A stretch of 64,000 bases of DNA, from contig JAAEAF010007817.1 in NCBI GenBank assembly GCA_011037195.1, forward strand, positions 1-64,000, read 5' to 3'. The stretch is from Triatoma infestans (Eukaryota; Arthropoda; Insecta; Hemiptera; Reduviidae). The position numbers and the translations under genes are program-made. Positions within the stretch are counted from its first letter, which is position 1, and each line of letters starts with the position of its first letter. Under the pieces are notes generated by a model. That model did not search any database, was not told where the DNA came from, and was given only the letters and a program-made list of their open reading frames with translations. Shown one piece after another: positions 32,270 to 43,261 of this stretch.

Positions 32270-34420
32270 CCAGTAAGTATGCCATGTTTAAAAAGAAAAA
32301 TCCGTGTCTTTAACAAGAAAATTGCAGAAAACTTAAAAGAAAAGGAAACTACAAAAAGTAAAGTCGCTCTCCCGTAAGTGAAATCATACATTTTCTTCAT
32401 AGAAACTTGGCAACACATCTAATTTTTATTAAAAACTATATAGGCGTCAGGATCGTATAATATACTGAAATAACAGTTTAATGGAAAACCTTAGAATTTC
32501 CTCCCATACCCAGAAACCTCGTAAAATAAAATTTTTATAAAAAAAATTTCAAATTAGAATGATAGATCAACCCGGATCCTCTACAGCTCACTGCCTACTG
32601 ATGGTTGTTTGTACCCACAGGCCACTGCTGGGAGATCGGCACCGCACTAGAAGGCTTCAGGTTGAAAGCACTATAGATCTTTCAGGTTGCACCGCATTAT
32701 CCCCTGGAAGAATCTAGAATCCACTCTGGTAAACGATTTTGACCAAACATCTCTTTTCTTTTACTGAAATACTCTTTTGTCGGCTCCCTTTTAGCACTAG
32801 ATTAGATTAGAGTAGATTGTATGGGGCTTGGCAAGTAAGCTTACACTACCACGATCTGTTGGTCTATTGTGGCACCCATAATTGTACTTAGAACCCTCAT
32901 TTAATTATACTTAGGAATCTGGAGAGAGTGAGAAAGAGAGACAGAGACACAGACACATGGGCAGTCCTTGAAGGCGTCAGTTTTTCCTCACTGAAGAGGC
33001 GAACTATCATCCCCAAAAAAACACTTATATCGTACGAGACACAGTTCGTGCAGTACTGTTTCCACATCTTTTCGACAAAACCTTACAGACGATGCATTTT
33101 CTTCTTAGGTATCCAGTAGCCAGTGAGAAGATTTACGGTTATCTGTATGGCCGCCCAGCCTTCTTGGAGTAGTCCTGTTGTAGTAAATCTGTGCGATTAG
33201 ATATGATAACAACTTTTTCGCCGGCCTCTTTTAACTCACATACAAAATATCAAGTTCACACTCTGCGATTTTTCGTTTTTGTTTTATTGTTCAGACACAC
33301 CAATCTTCAAAAACTAAAATTCGAAAATTTGACTCCAATACATTTCTTCCTCTTAAGAGGGAATAAAGATACTTTAAAGTTCACTAAATCAGGAATAAAC
33401 GTTTATTTAAATATACAAACAAGACTGTTAGATTCAGCGTCTGTTGAATTCAAAGTTTACTGCAGGAATTTTTTCAATCCTTTCATCCAATGCTCCATAC
33501 TATATCTCCAACCTGTTATCCAAATGTCTGATATAATTTCATCCATATAATTTATACGCTTTTTTCTTCTGGTCTGACGCTTCTCATGTCAAATAGTTGC
33601 CTACATTTCGCTTAAACGTCACAGCCAGTACTCATTTCTCATTCATTACAGTTTTTAAATATTACTTGCATTTATTCATTTATCTCTGAAAATTCCAATA
33701 TTAACAAAGGTATTTCTAATTTAATGGTTAGGACACCAATAAACTCTCTTGTTTTAATAGTTTTCCATTTAACTAGGGGCTTCAATTTCAAATTAGATTA
33801 GTATTTAGGCAGGCCTTTTTGGGATGTGAATCAAATGAAACTGGCGTTATGGTAGACGATTATATTACGCATTGGAATGGATTCCCATTGAATTGTGCGA
33901 TGGAGGTTAAAAAGATGGACCGATTGTGCAGAAATAATATCAGAGGTTGAAGTAGGCACTTCTAATGAAACACCAATGTGATAATAAATGGAACACTTGT
34001 ATTTATTATCGATCAATCTATATCGATTTATAAATTCAGCCAATAACTAAATATGAAGCTTTCATTAGAAACAAGAGTAGCTTTGTAATCTGTTCTATGC
34101 TCTGCTTCCCCCCCCCCGACATCACCACCATTGATAATTTAAGAGAGGCCTAGTAACGTGATAGAAGTGGATGTACTTTTCATCTAATATACTGTTATTA
34201 AAAAATGCCAACAATTTTTAAATACTTCTGAATGTATGTGATACATTTTCTGGACATTGTTCAGATATCAGAAGAATCGCTGTGATTGGTAATAATAATG
34301 AGAGATCGGCTTTCTTTTGCTAGATTCAAAATTTTACTATCACTTTTGTTTTAAAAATCAAATTTAACCACAAAAAAAGTGAAAGTTAATTAAATTACAT
34401 AATTAATAAATTAGTTTCTT
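32270..34420. other. No gene recognised; some GC-balanced unique DNA
   Basis: 32,560-33,180 is less AT-rich (for example CTCACTGCCTACTGATGG, GGGGCTTGGCAAGTAAGC) and may hold intronic or regulatory DNA or an old element. The 119-codon + opening at 33,191-33,550 has no domain or codon bias. A C run lies at about 34,110. Confidence 0.4.
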
Positions 34421-34421
34421 C

Positions 34422-34525
34422 AATAATTAATAGAAGCTAAAATTTCTTCTCAAATGATATTTATCGTATTAAACTATTTTATGCTATTTTATGAAAATGT
34501 TTTATTGCCTGCGTATAGTAGTTCA
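34422..34525 (+). repeat. Left copy of a roughly 104-bp direct duplication
   Basis: AATAATTAATAGAAGCTAAA ... CAAATGATATTTATCGT ... TTTATTGCCTGCGTAT. Repeated at 34,779-34,883 with scattered changes, offset 357 bp. The enclosed 250 bp ends in an A tract, so a retroposed insertion with a long target duplication, or a segmental duplication, is possible. Confidence 0.75.
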
Positions 34526-34778
34526 AACAAAAAAAGAAAAGAATTGCAAACAAAAAGAAAATTATAAAGAGTTTTTTTCTGAATTTTCTATTAAAGCTGC
34601 TGAAAGAGGCGCTAATATCAGCCATAAATGAAAAACAATTATTATAAATTCGGGAATCACTGTTTTCAGTACAAAGTGAATAAGGTGTGAACAAATTATG
34701 CAACCCCAGAGCATAATAACCGCAAGGTTCATTGCTCGACCAAAAAAAAAAAAAAAAAAAAAAAATACGTAAATAAAA

Positions 34779-34883
34779 AATAATTAATAGAAGCTGAAAT
34801 TTCCTCTCAAATGATATTTATCGTGTTAAACTCATTAATAATTCATCTTGTTCCTGTTTTATTGCTTGCGTATCGCAGTTCTC
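34779..34883 (+). repeat. Right copy of the roughly 104-bp direct duplication
   Basis: Partner of 34,422-34,525. It directly follows the A tract (34,742-34,765) and runs straight into the family A copy at 34,877. Confidence 0.75.
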
Positions 34884-35806
34884 GAAATTATAATTGACAA
34901 ATGTCATAGTTTGTATCCAAAATTAATGAAATTAGTCGAAAACTGAAAAAACTGTTCAGTAAAAGCGCACTTCCGATTTACTATTTTCCTTGAAAATCGG
35001 AATTTTGGCCATTATTTATTTTTAATTAATTTTGTTTGGATGATAGAATTGTATAATCAACTATGATAGACAATAAACTATGATTAAAGAAAAACATAAC
35101 CCCCACCTCTTCCCAAAAAGTGCCCTTAAATGAATGTTCCTAGTGAAATGTTTTATGTAAAAGTTGTAGATCTTTGTACGCGTAGTTTATATAAGAAGTT
35201 TCAAGAAAATCATCGGAGCCATTTTTGAGAAAATCGCGAAAAAGTGAAAAAAACCATTTAGTAAGTGGTAAAGTAAACGCACTTCCGGTTATGCCATTTA
35301 TTTGAAACTGGGAATTTCAACAATATATTTAATTCTAATTAACATTATTTAGATGAGCGAATTGTCCAATAAACTGAAATAGCACTTTAGATGAAAACCT
35401 AACCCCACCTCTCCCTCAAAAGTGCCCTTAAATGAATTTTCCAGAGAAATGTTTCAAATAAAAGTTGTAGCTCTTTGTATGTGTAGTTGATTACCAAGTT
35501 CGAAGAAAATTGTCGGAGCCATTTTTGAGAAAAATCGCAAAAAAGTAAAAAAAAAAAACTAGTAAAGTGGTACTTCCGGTTGAGGAATTTTGACAGATAA
35601 TAACGTACCTAAACGTAATATCAAGTTTCAACTTTCTAGGGTTTTTTGTTTTTGAGCTATGCTGATCACATACACACACTGACCATTTGCTAAAAACCAC
35701 TTTTTTTGGACTCAGGGGACCTCAAAACGGATATTTCCGGTGAAAACTCGATACCGAAAATTTGACACGATCCTCTTACTTCCTCTTACTAAGAACAAGA
35801 GAAAGT
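34877..35806 (-). repeat. Nearly full-length family A element
   Basis: Read on the minus strand it starts TTACTTTCTCTTGTTC-TTAGTAAGAGGAAG (the 5' palindrome, at 35,806), then TTTTCACCGGAAATATCCG, CCTGAGTCCAAAAAAAGTGG, TTTTTAGCAAATGGTCAGTG and three modules. It stops at TCGAAAACTG/ATTATAATTTCGAG, lacking the 3' terminal hairpin. Module words such as AAGGGCACTTTTTGGG and ACCGGAAGTGCG recur at about 280-bp steps. Confidence 0.75.
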
Positions 35807-35989
35807 AATAATGTGAACATTCACACGCCTTTCTCTGACTCTAATAAATTAATCCAATTTAATCAAAAATTGCAATGTTCAGTTGGGCCGGTCATAAAAA
35901 TGGTCGCTGAGATTTTAATTGTATATTGAACAACTTTGTATGATAAAACTTTAAAAGCTTGTGCAAATTTAATAACTAACTGACAGATC

Positions 35990-36300
35990 TCCAATTTACC
36001 GTCTAAAATATATTTTTTTTTTCAAATAAAAGTGAGACGTTTCTATCTTTCCAGTATGCAGTCCTTCTAAAAAATTAAAAACAAAAACCTATTCTGCAAA
36101 AATAGCACTTCCGGTTAACAAATTTTTTTATTAAATGTGAAATTCTATCAATGCTTTTATTGTATGTTAATATGATGTAGATGGTAAAACCATACATTAT
36201 ATTGAACTGGTTCTTTAGATAGAAGCATAACACTACTGTTCCCCTCAGAACCCTCCAAAAAATCAAGTTTCCCGTGAAAATGTTTCACAAAAAAGTAATA
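35990..36300 (-). repeat. Related module fragment (family B)
   Basis: It contains ACTTCCGGTTAACAAATTTT, AATATGATGTAGATGGTAAA and TTCCCCTCAGAACCCTCC. A diverged version of the family A module is also seen at 50,570-50,935 (GCACTTCCAATTATCTGAAT, TTGGTACTTAAGAGG) and faintly near 21,750 and 55,150. Probably an older subfamily. Confidence 0.55.
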
Positions 36301-36314
36301 AGTATTTATGTCTG

Positions 36315-36570
36315 TAGATAGATGATCTATTCTGGCTTTCTTACATTTCTGTGTTTGGCAGTATTTACGCCTCAAAAAGTTATACGAAAGCAAAAGTGGA
36401 GTTTGCCTCTATGGGTTTCATATACTACCTATGTCTTACCTCTACTACCTACTATCTATCTATTCACTTCAAACCCTTACTATAGTGGTCAAGTGTTCGG
36501 CAGCTATTAGTGTGTGGTCTTGTTGATTTATTAAATTCATGGATGCAGCCAACAAGCTTCCCAGAAAAAG
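36315..36570 (+). repeat. Dispersed repeat family C, copy 2
   Basis: Reverse complement of 18,776-19,025. Forward words: CCTCAAAAAGTTATACGAAA, GTGGAGTTTGCCTCTATGGG, AGTGGTCAAGTGTTCGGCAG, ATGCAGCCAACAAGCTTCCC. Frames inside have no known protein. Confidence 0.75.
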
Positions 36571-36574
36571 GTGG

Positions 36575-37355
36575 CTTACATAAAATGCTAACGAAGAATT
36601 TTTCTAAAAATAGAGAATTGGAATTATTCAAGTGTAAAAATACATTGTTTTTAAAAAAAAAAAAGAAATCGCAAGAACAGCAGTTTTTTCATAAATTTTT
36701 AGCGAAACGTAAAGAGAATAATGCATTTACTTTTCTATATATTTAAATTCCATTTTTAAAACCTGCTTTCAACGTTTTAAATCCTGCTTTTAACTTATTG
36801 GTAAATACAAATAATGGAATAATGGATTTAGTTGTTACATTTGAATATATTATTTTTAAAAAGCTAAAGGTTGCAACGAGATAATTCTTTTTAAAAATTA
36901 AAATAAAAACTTTCTAAAGTTATAGATAATTTTTTTTTTTTTTCATTATGCATTAACACCCAGAGATATAGATACAGAAATGAACCAGAATAGATTGTCT
37001 GTGTCGCTGTGGATTTGGCTTTTTAACTGCCCCCTTCTTTATATCTATGAAATTAAACTGAACTTTTTTATGACTTCTATGATCTTCTTGAATTGGTTAA
37101 ATAGACTAGAATTAACCGCGATAATATGGAAAAGCTACAGCAAAATCTTGTACAGTGGTTTTTCTAGATTTCTTTTTCGATGATACAGTGATAACAACAG
37201 TTTTCTCCAGGCATCAATAAATAATAATGAGTGTTCCAGAAAATACATGGATATTAATTGGCCCATGCAAATCTTGAAGGCTAGTTAAAGCAGAAATTGT
37301 TGAAATTGTATAATTTAGTGAAAGATTTATTATAAATTTATTTATTATAAATAGT
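36575..37355. other. No gene seen
   Basis: AT-rich DNA. Short + openings at 36,510-36,746 and 36,980-37,183 have no motif. Confidence 0.5.
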
Positions 37356-37358
37356 GAA

Positions 37359-37622
37359 GTCCCTTACGCTTTGGTCTAGTGGCTAGCGCACTCGCCTTTC
37401 GTGCGTGAATTCAGGGTTCGATTCCCGTGAGGGCAAAAATCGGTGTTGACCCAGCATCGTGATAAAAAGTGGGAAGCTACAATTAGTAGCGCCCTAGGTA
37501 GTGAAGGTCGGAACTAAACGGCGTGGGAACTGCGGCATGCTTACCTCACGCTCCCCTATTCAAATCGCCGTTTGGCAAGCCTTGGCCCTTCATGGGCTGT
37601 TGCGCCATAGGGTTTTTTTTTT
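37359..37622 (+). mobile_element. tRNA-headed SINE
   Basis: The head 37,361-37,433 has an 8-bp acceptor-like stem (CCCTTACG with CGTGAGGG), box A TGGTCTAGTGG at 37,372-37,382 and box B GGTTCGATTCC at 37,415-37,425, so it can be transcribed by RNA polymerase III. About 180 bp of unrelated body follows (ATCGGTGTTGACCCAGCATC, AAATCGCCGTTTGGCAAGCC, CATGGGCTGTTGCGCCATAG) and a T10 tract at 37,613-37,622, a pol III terminator-like end. The body and missing CCA-type context show it is a SINE, not a functional tRNA gene. Confidence 0.85.
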
Positions 37623-37945
37623 AATAGATATGAAAGAACTTTCAAGTATAATAAATAGGTCATCTTTCCCCTACAGATGATCAAGTCAATAATGGTGTAT
37701 CTTTCATGCCTGTTCAAGATAATATTGTATTGGAGACATCTTTATATAGAGTACACTATAGAAGTTACCACCTCCCAAGTCTAAAGAAATTCAAAGTGTC
37801 AATTTGAGAAAATCATGAAATATGAAGAAATTCCTTAAACATATGTTTCAGCTTGGTATAAATAGCTTGAACTCTTTCTTTTTTGTCATTTTGCTGACAC
37901 CCTTACATAAACCTTAATGACACGAGTTTTTGTTTTGTTTGTTTT
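37623..37945. other. No gene seen
   Basis: AT-rich spacer between the SINE and the LINE. No signal. Confidence 0.5.
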
Positions 37946-37949
37946 CTGC

Positions 37950-38479
37950 TGTCTAAAGCTCTTCAAGGCATCTCTTCCATTTTTCCCAAAGCAGAGTCTT
38001 TTCTTCTGAAAAGCCCCGCCCCATAATGCTTTTTACAGCATCCAGCCATGTTACTCTGGGTATACCAGGTTTATTCCTACCTTTTATTTCCAATTCTATA
38101 ACCTGTCTCGACAGACTTTCACATCCATTCGCCTTACATGGCCGAGCCATCGAAAGCGTTTCTTTTCTATTTCTTCCATGATGTTTTTTGCTTAGTTCTA
38201 TTTCTTTTCTTATTTCGGTGTTCTTATCTGTTTTTTCTTTGACTCTCTAGCAGCTCTTCAGCAAAACTCCATCATTTCCATCGTGAACAGTCTAACCCTT
38301 ACTGTTCAGATTCCAGATTGAGGACAATACTTTCAAAAATAGATTTGTAAATAAGCTTTTTGATTGCTTTTGTTGATTTCAGGGCTCCAGAGGATTGAAT
38401 TTAGAGCACCTTCCCTAATCTTCATAATTCTGCGGTCATCTTATGTCTCGAATCACTTCAACCATGAAACCCAAATACG
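37950..38479 (-). pseudogene. RTE-like LINE C-terminal part (downstream of SINE insertion)
   Basis: The minus-strand 65-codon frame 38,150-37,953 has RQVIELEIKGRNKPGIPRVT then WLDAVKSIMG and EKWKRCLEEL. This is the basic GR..R..RW.D C-terminus of RTE/BovB-like ORFs. Upstream the frame is broken, but KRFRWLG/HVRRMDVKVC-type sequence just before 38,150 is the W-GHV.RM segment. It continues across the SINE into 38,797-39,350. Confidence 0.75.
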
Positions 38480-38486
38480 AGCTCGT

Positions 38487-38489
38487 TTT

Positions 38490-38568
<79 letters not shown>

Positions 38569-38789
38569 AGGCGTCTCAACATCTGAGGTCATTTGCGCCC
38601 GGAGCCTTCTCAGTGCACTGCCGGCCTCCGGACAGTGTTCTCCCGTTACAGACAACACTGTCCATCACCGGACAGTGAGGCTGTAGGGGCTCCTAGGAAG
38701 AGAAAATCTAAGGGTAACACGGTTGGATTCGAACCCGTGATCTCCGCGTTGCTAGTCCAGCGCGCTACCACTGAGCTAATCCCTTCCCT
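38487..38789 (-). mobile_element. tRNA-headed SINE nested in the LINE, with 7-bp TSD
   Basis: AGCTCGT occurs at 38,480-38,486 and 38,790-38,796, flanking the insertion. On the minus strand the head (38,785-38,711) reads GGGATTAGCTCAGTGGTAGC with box A TAGCTCAGTGG (38,778-38,768) and box B GGTTCGAATCC (38,735-38,725). It resembles an alanine-type tRNA head, with AGC in the anticodon loop. The body includes TGTCCGGTGATGGACAGTG and GGAGGCCGGCAGTGCACTG. The 3' tail is a very long A tract (T on +, 38,487-38,562, with a few G and A interruptions). It differs in head and body from the SINE at 37,359. Confidence 0.85.
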
Positions 38790-38796
38790 AGCTCGT

Positions 38797-39350
38797 AATT
38801 TGACCTTCTTTTTATTATTTGGTTATTAATTGCTTCGCTCATTGTCAGGTTAGTGGTCCAGCGTTTCAGTCTTTTCTGCATTATTTTTGGACCCCACTTT
38901 TGATACTCCTCATGCAACTTTCTGCAGAGATAATTTACATTATCTACATCTGCATCTGGGCTGTTACTACCTGATGAACAGCAAATAACACATTATAGTT
39001 GTAGTTCTAATTATTTCTAATCATTTTCTCCGCTTTTTCCCTCCGGAAATTCCCTCTAAATATTTTTATAAATAATATTGGGAACATGGAGTAACCCTAG
39101 AGAAAACTTTTATAGTTGGGAACTTTTCACTTAGTTTTTTCCCCAGCTTACCTCGCCACCATTTCCGTGATGAATTTTCCTAATGAGATGGATCAGATCT
39201 CCTGACACTCCAGCTGCGTGTAAAGCTGCCCAAAGCAATTCACGGGATACAGTAACAGACCTTTTCTAGGTCAATGAAAGGACCATCTGCATGTCTCTGG
39301 ATTTTGGTACTATGTTTTTCTAACAGCTGCCACCCTGAAACTTATTAAAG
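38797..39350 (-). pseudogene. RTE-like LINE reverse transcriptase (upstream of SINE insertion)
   Basis: On the minus strand from about 39,285: FIDLEKVCYCIPRELLWAAL followed by HAAGVSGDLIHLIRKIHHG. This is a clear RT palm motif A region (D-L-x-K-A-F-D-x-V-P-R type), with Asp kept in FIDLEK but the second Asp of the motif replaced by Cys. Motif C (FADD) is not readable. Further on, PDADVDNVNYLCRKLHEEYQ and KWGPKIMQKRL lead up to the SINE. Several stops show it is dead. The SINE target duplication proves the two LINE halves were one element. Confidence 0.8.
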
Positions 39351-39354
39351 TTCT

Positions 39355-41040
39355 GCTCATGGAAAAATAATTGCAATATTTCACCAAAAAGCAGAAATTG
39401 ATAAGTTTAGAAGAAAAGATGTTCGACTTTAGGGTCAAAATCAAATTAAAGGAAACACTCTAAGATAGAAAACATTATTTTATGATAGGTCGAAATTATG
39501 TATTTTTGTCATTTAAAATTTAATTGAAATTATATTTTCTAAATTTGTTATATTTTTGTAATAAAAAAATGGTTTTTAATTTAAAATTTAAATGCTGGTC
39601 TCTATCTGTTTCTATAAAGCCATATAGCCCTGGCAATTTAAGTGCATTTAAGAGAACCATTCTTTTTTTTAGTTGACGATTTGGTCTACAGAATAATATA
39701 GAATTAGATCCTAGTGACTAGCCCATTACTAGCAGTATTTGAATTTGAGTTGCACTCACAGGAATTATGCACAACCTAGCATAATTTTGATTTCAGCACG
39801 AAAAATGGCAACTTTCATTTCGAGGTACACGTGATGCATAAGGCTTCCTTGATTGTTAAATTTAAGTAATTAGAATGTCTTTAACTTCCATTCCAGTTTG
39901 AATACTGGTCACAGTTAATACAGTAAACAAGAAGATATTCTTGTTATAGACGTAGACAAGCCAGAACAATAATAAAAGAGCTCCAACTAAAAAATAAAAA
40001 AAAAACTAATGATTAATGATCAAAAAAAAATATGACCTGCACGAGAATGCTGTAGTTAGTTACTGACAAAACGACGGTCTAGTATGGAAGAATGAAGAAA
40101 AAAAAAAACAAATATTCAGTAGGGCATCTAACAAAAAAATCAGGACCCTAAAAGATACACTCAGACAATACAAACTCTCATCACTCTGGTTGACCGACCA
40201 TACGTGTGTGGAGATGACAGCATGTGTGGTCCTCTGATGATTTAAACACATATATTGTTTGCTTTCTTTATATAAGATAATCAATTAGTCAATTCGTATC
40301 TAACGATAGTAAGATTTTTACGTTTAAAGGTTTTTATCTCATCAATATGTTTACATTAATATATCAGATCATTTGAAAAAGTATCCAATATTTTAAATAG
40401 AAACAAATAAAGCAATAATCGATTAACAATTAAACTTCTAAATATCGCATAACATAGAGATATGTTTCTAATTGTTGTAAAACAATAAATACATCTCTCT
40501 AACTTAAATAATACAAAACATATCATATTTCTGATTAACTTCACAATAACAAGATTGTTAGATAATCTTAGCTTTGTATATAAATGATATCAACAACTTC
40601 TAGAATATTCTCCGTTAGGACTAGATCTATAAGATAATTGAATGGTAACGAAATTTCCAGTTCGAGAAACTTAATACAAATTCCCGTACATTAAATTTTC
40701 AAAGTTTAATTCTCTATTAAACTTTGGAGATGATAATAATAATTAAAACAAGAATGTTCAAAATTTACATTAATTAATATTTTAGAAATCTAAAGGCAAT
40801 TTAGAAGACTTAAAACAAGAAATATAGATTTCTAATAAAGACGGCTCCATAGTCACTTAAACTAAACAAAACTTTTGTTGAAATAAATCTCAGTTTTTTT
40901 ACCGTATGATATAAACAAAAGTGTACTATATTATTACAACGAGTAATACAACTAGTCATAGTAAATAGTGGTAAAGTTGGAAGAAGAAATGTGATGTGTA
41001 TAACCAACCAGGAAAAAGGAGAGGATTGAGGATGTAGGGA
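39355..41040. other. No gene seen
   Basis: AT-rich DNA. Minus openings around 40,060-40,544 and 40,810-41,007 are low complexity. Nothing is recognisable. Confidence 0.55.
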
Positions 41041-41099
41041 ATGGTGAGGAGAAGTGAATATAACTTGATGTATATATAAATTTACGAGGAAGTTACGTG

Positions 41100-41345
41100 A
41101 GAGAGGTAAAAAGGTCTGAGGTGGCTAGTCGTCGTACGCATTCATAAGTGCGACACTTTGTTGTTGATAAATGGGGGCAGCACTGTAGCACACAGAACTA
41201 GCTCCACCTACCTTACCATTCCACCATCACTGTACTACAACAGTCCTAAACACACACACACCACAGTAAACAGCAGCCCATGCTCTTCAAGATAAATATA
41301 TATCTTACCGGGCCTCATTGTAACGCAACCCATACAGGGTTACCT
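41100..41345. other. GC-balanced island of unknown role
   Basis: CGTCGTACGCATTCATAAGT, CACCTACCTTACCATTCCAC, CACACACACACCACAG and GGCCTCATTGTAACGCAACC stand out from AT-rich flanks. It looks like a 5' flanking or LTR-type segment, but neither strand gives a solid gene start or terminal repeat. Confidence 0.3.
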
Positions 41346-41403
41346 TGCATATATGTATATATACATAACAAAGTTTTCAAGCTCAATTATTTACGTTTGT
41401 CTT

Positions 41404-41880
41404 ATTATTATTAATATTATCATAAATTTAATTTATAAACATTACTTTGCATAGAAATAATTATGTCAAATTTATAATTTATATAATTACATCATAATTA
41501 CTGCCAAAGATCATTTGCGGCGGTCTCTCCAGTCCTCGTTCTTTAGGCCGCTAATATTTCCATTTCTTCTCCGGCCAAGCGTTCTCTCCAGGACGTCCTT
41601 TTTCCCTTTTTTCAACATAAAATCACTCTCTTTGGCCACCTTTCTTCCCCATACAATGAACATAACCTTACCGGTGTAGAGACTACATTTCAAACCTGTC
41701 CACCTCGGTCCTCTGAGTTTCCATTTCCTCACGGATATCTATGTTTCTTCTCCTGTCAAAGAGAAAATCCCTCAGTCTGCGTTTCAGACCATCTATCTCT
41801 ACTTCGCTTATTTTCTGCCTGAGACGCTTGGTAGGTGCCCAGCCATACCTGGCGTACGTGAGGAATCTTTCCATAATTAC
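41404..41880 (-). pseudogene. Unclassified reading-frame remnant with (TAA)n-like tail
   Basis: On the minus strand 41,874-41,683 is open (MERFLTYARYGWAPTKRL..., charged, with RRLRDFLFDRRRN). After a frame change 41,732-41,511 is open (basic, GRRRNGNISGLKNEDWRDRR). Both are rich in Arg/Lys/Glu and GC-richer than the flanks. The sequence then ends in AATATTAATAATAATAAG near 41,404-41,420, a LINE-like tail. Probably the end of a retrotransposon ORF, but no family-specific motif is visible. Confidence 0.35.
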
Positions 41881-42376
41881 TCCAAGAATGAGTCTCTTAG
41901 TTTCTAATGATATAGCTTCAAACGGATCGCAACCTTGGCTTGACCTATCCTGCTTAGAATGTCAGCCACATCTGCCGGGATTATCCACTATTGAGCCCAG
42001 TTACTTGAAGCGGACGGACGGACCTAATTACCTGAGAGCTTATTATCAAATACTTGCTCTATTTTTTCTGTATTGGTATCGTTTTATGGATACCGGAAAT
42101 TGAAGGGAGGAGTAAGTGTTGTTAGTTAGAGAGATTAGAGAATTGGTATTCGAAATACGGACTACTGATTTATGAAAATAAACTATATTTTAACAAATAA
42201 TTTAAAGTGTATTGAAATAGAAAAACTAAGATGCAAAATATTGTAAATGAATATAAGAATTATGAAATGAATATAAAATATTAAAGAAGCAGTGTTAAAA
42301 CCTTAAATAGGGATTCGCTCGCGATGTATGATGGTGCTTCTGAACTGGAACTCATGCGAACTTCTTTCGTACTGGC

Positions 42377-42450
42377 ACTTAACTGATTGATAACTCGAAC
42401 TTAACTGATTGATTACTCTAACTTAACTGATTGATGACTCGCACTTAACT
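42377..42450 (+). repeat. 22-bp tandem repeat, about 3.4 units
   Basis: Units start ACTTAACTGATTGATNACTC at 42,377, 42,399, 42,421 and 42,443 (last one partial). Exact 22-bp step with few changes. Confidence 0.9.
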
Positions 42451-42676
42451 AATCTGGAACTCCAGTGGGGCGACCCTTATATTTGCATCACTCACACATC
42501 GGCTGATGTTTGTAAGTACGTGCCACACTAAGACATCTCTCGTAGTATATTGACCCTAGGGGAGGTCGGTAGTTAACAAAGGATGTTTTGGCCGGGGTGG
42601 CGACGCTTTGTTAACAGATGGTGGCCAGGTGGCCTCTTGAGTGTACATTGACCCTTGTATGAAGGAAATACAAAAA

Positions 42677-42793
42677 GGGTTTTGCGGCGGTTCTCTTGAC
42701 TGTATATTGACCCCTGTTTGAAAGGGTTTTGCCGCGGTTCTCTTGACTGTATATTGACCCCTGTTTGAAAGGGTTTTGCCGCGGTTCTTGACC
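42677..42793 (+). repeat. 47-bp tandem repeat, about 2.5 units
   Basis: GGGTTTTGCNGCGGTTCTC starts at 42,677, 42,724 and 42,771 (47-bp step); the shared tail is TTGACTGTATATTGACCCC. A more diverged unit precedes at about 42,630-42,676 (TTGAGTGTACATTGACCC). The overlapping openings on the minus strand are only the repeat read in three frames. Confidence 0.9.
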
Positions 42794-42839
42794 TGCAGAT
42801 AGCGGCTGGCTGGATCCTTTTCCAAATTCCAACCACTAG

Positions 42840-43258
42840 TTATAATTTTTAGATTTATTTAAAAATTATATCTTCTTTCTTCTTCTTGCCATCACATCAC
42901 ATTTCACAATCAAGTACTCGGTTTTAAAGAAATTAACTTTGAATCCTCTAGCTTTCAATACCTCTCTAGCAATTTTCTTATACGATACTTTTAATATCCT
43001 CGCGATCATGCTGAAACAATTTGGTCCTCAACGAATAAGAGAGATTATATCTTTTTATCTCTTATTGGAATGTCCATTTCTCTTCAAGAGAATGGTATTT
43101 TACTTTTGTCAAAATCTGAACATTCGTATTGATCCTCAACATTTCTTTTTTTTATTATTATTATTATTGATAATATTAAATAATCGAGAGAGAAACAAGA
43201 CCTCTATTGTATTTGCTAACTTCCTATTTATGTTTAATTGAAAGAGAAATACGTTATA
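42840..43258. other. No gene seen
   Basis: AT-rich sequence with (TTA)n at about 43,154. The 100-codon + opening has no motif. Confidence 0.5.
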
Positions 43259-43261
43259 ATC

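Noticed and set aside
33191..33550. 119-codon + strand ORF
   Set aside because: Composition matches translated AT-rich noncoding DNA, and no motif or homologous pattern is visible.
37361..37433. tRNA gene
   Set aside because: Boxes A and B and an acceptor-like stem exist, but a roughly 180-bp SINE body and T tract follow directly and the T arm is imperfect. It is a SINE head.
38364..38564. ORF encoding a poly-phenylalanine tail
   Set aside because: It reads through the T tract of the SINE tail and is not coding.
38711..38785. tRNA-Ala-like gene on the minus strand
   Set aside because: It is the head of a SINE with its own target duplication and long A tail.
41309..41333. Minus-strand first exon starting MGC followed by GTAAGA donor
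   Set aside because: Weak start context, only eight codons, no supporting promoter; chance is likely.
42556..42836. Three overlapping minus-strand ORFs of 73-89 codons
   Set aside because: They are the 47-bp tandem repeat read in three frames (47 is not a multiple of 3).
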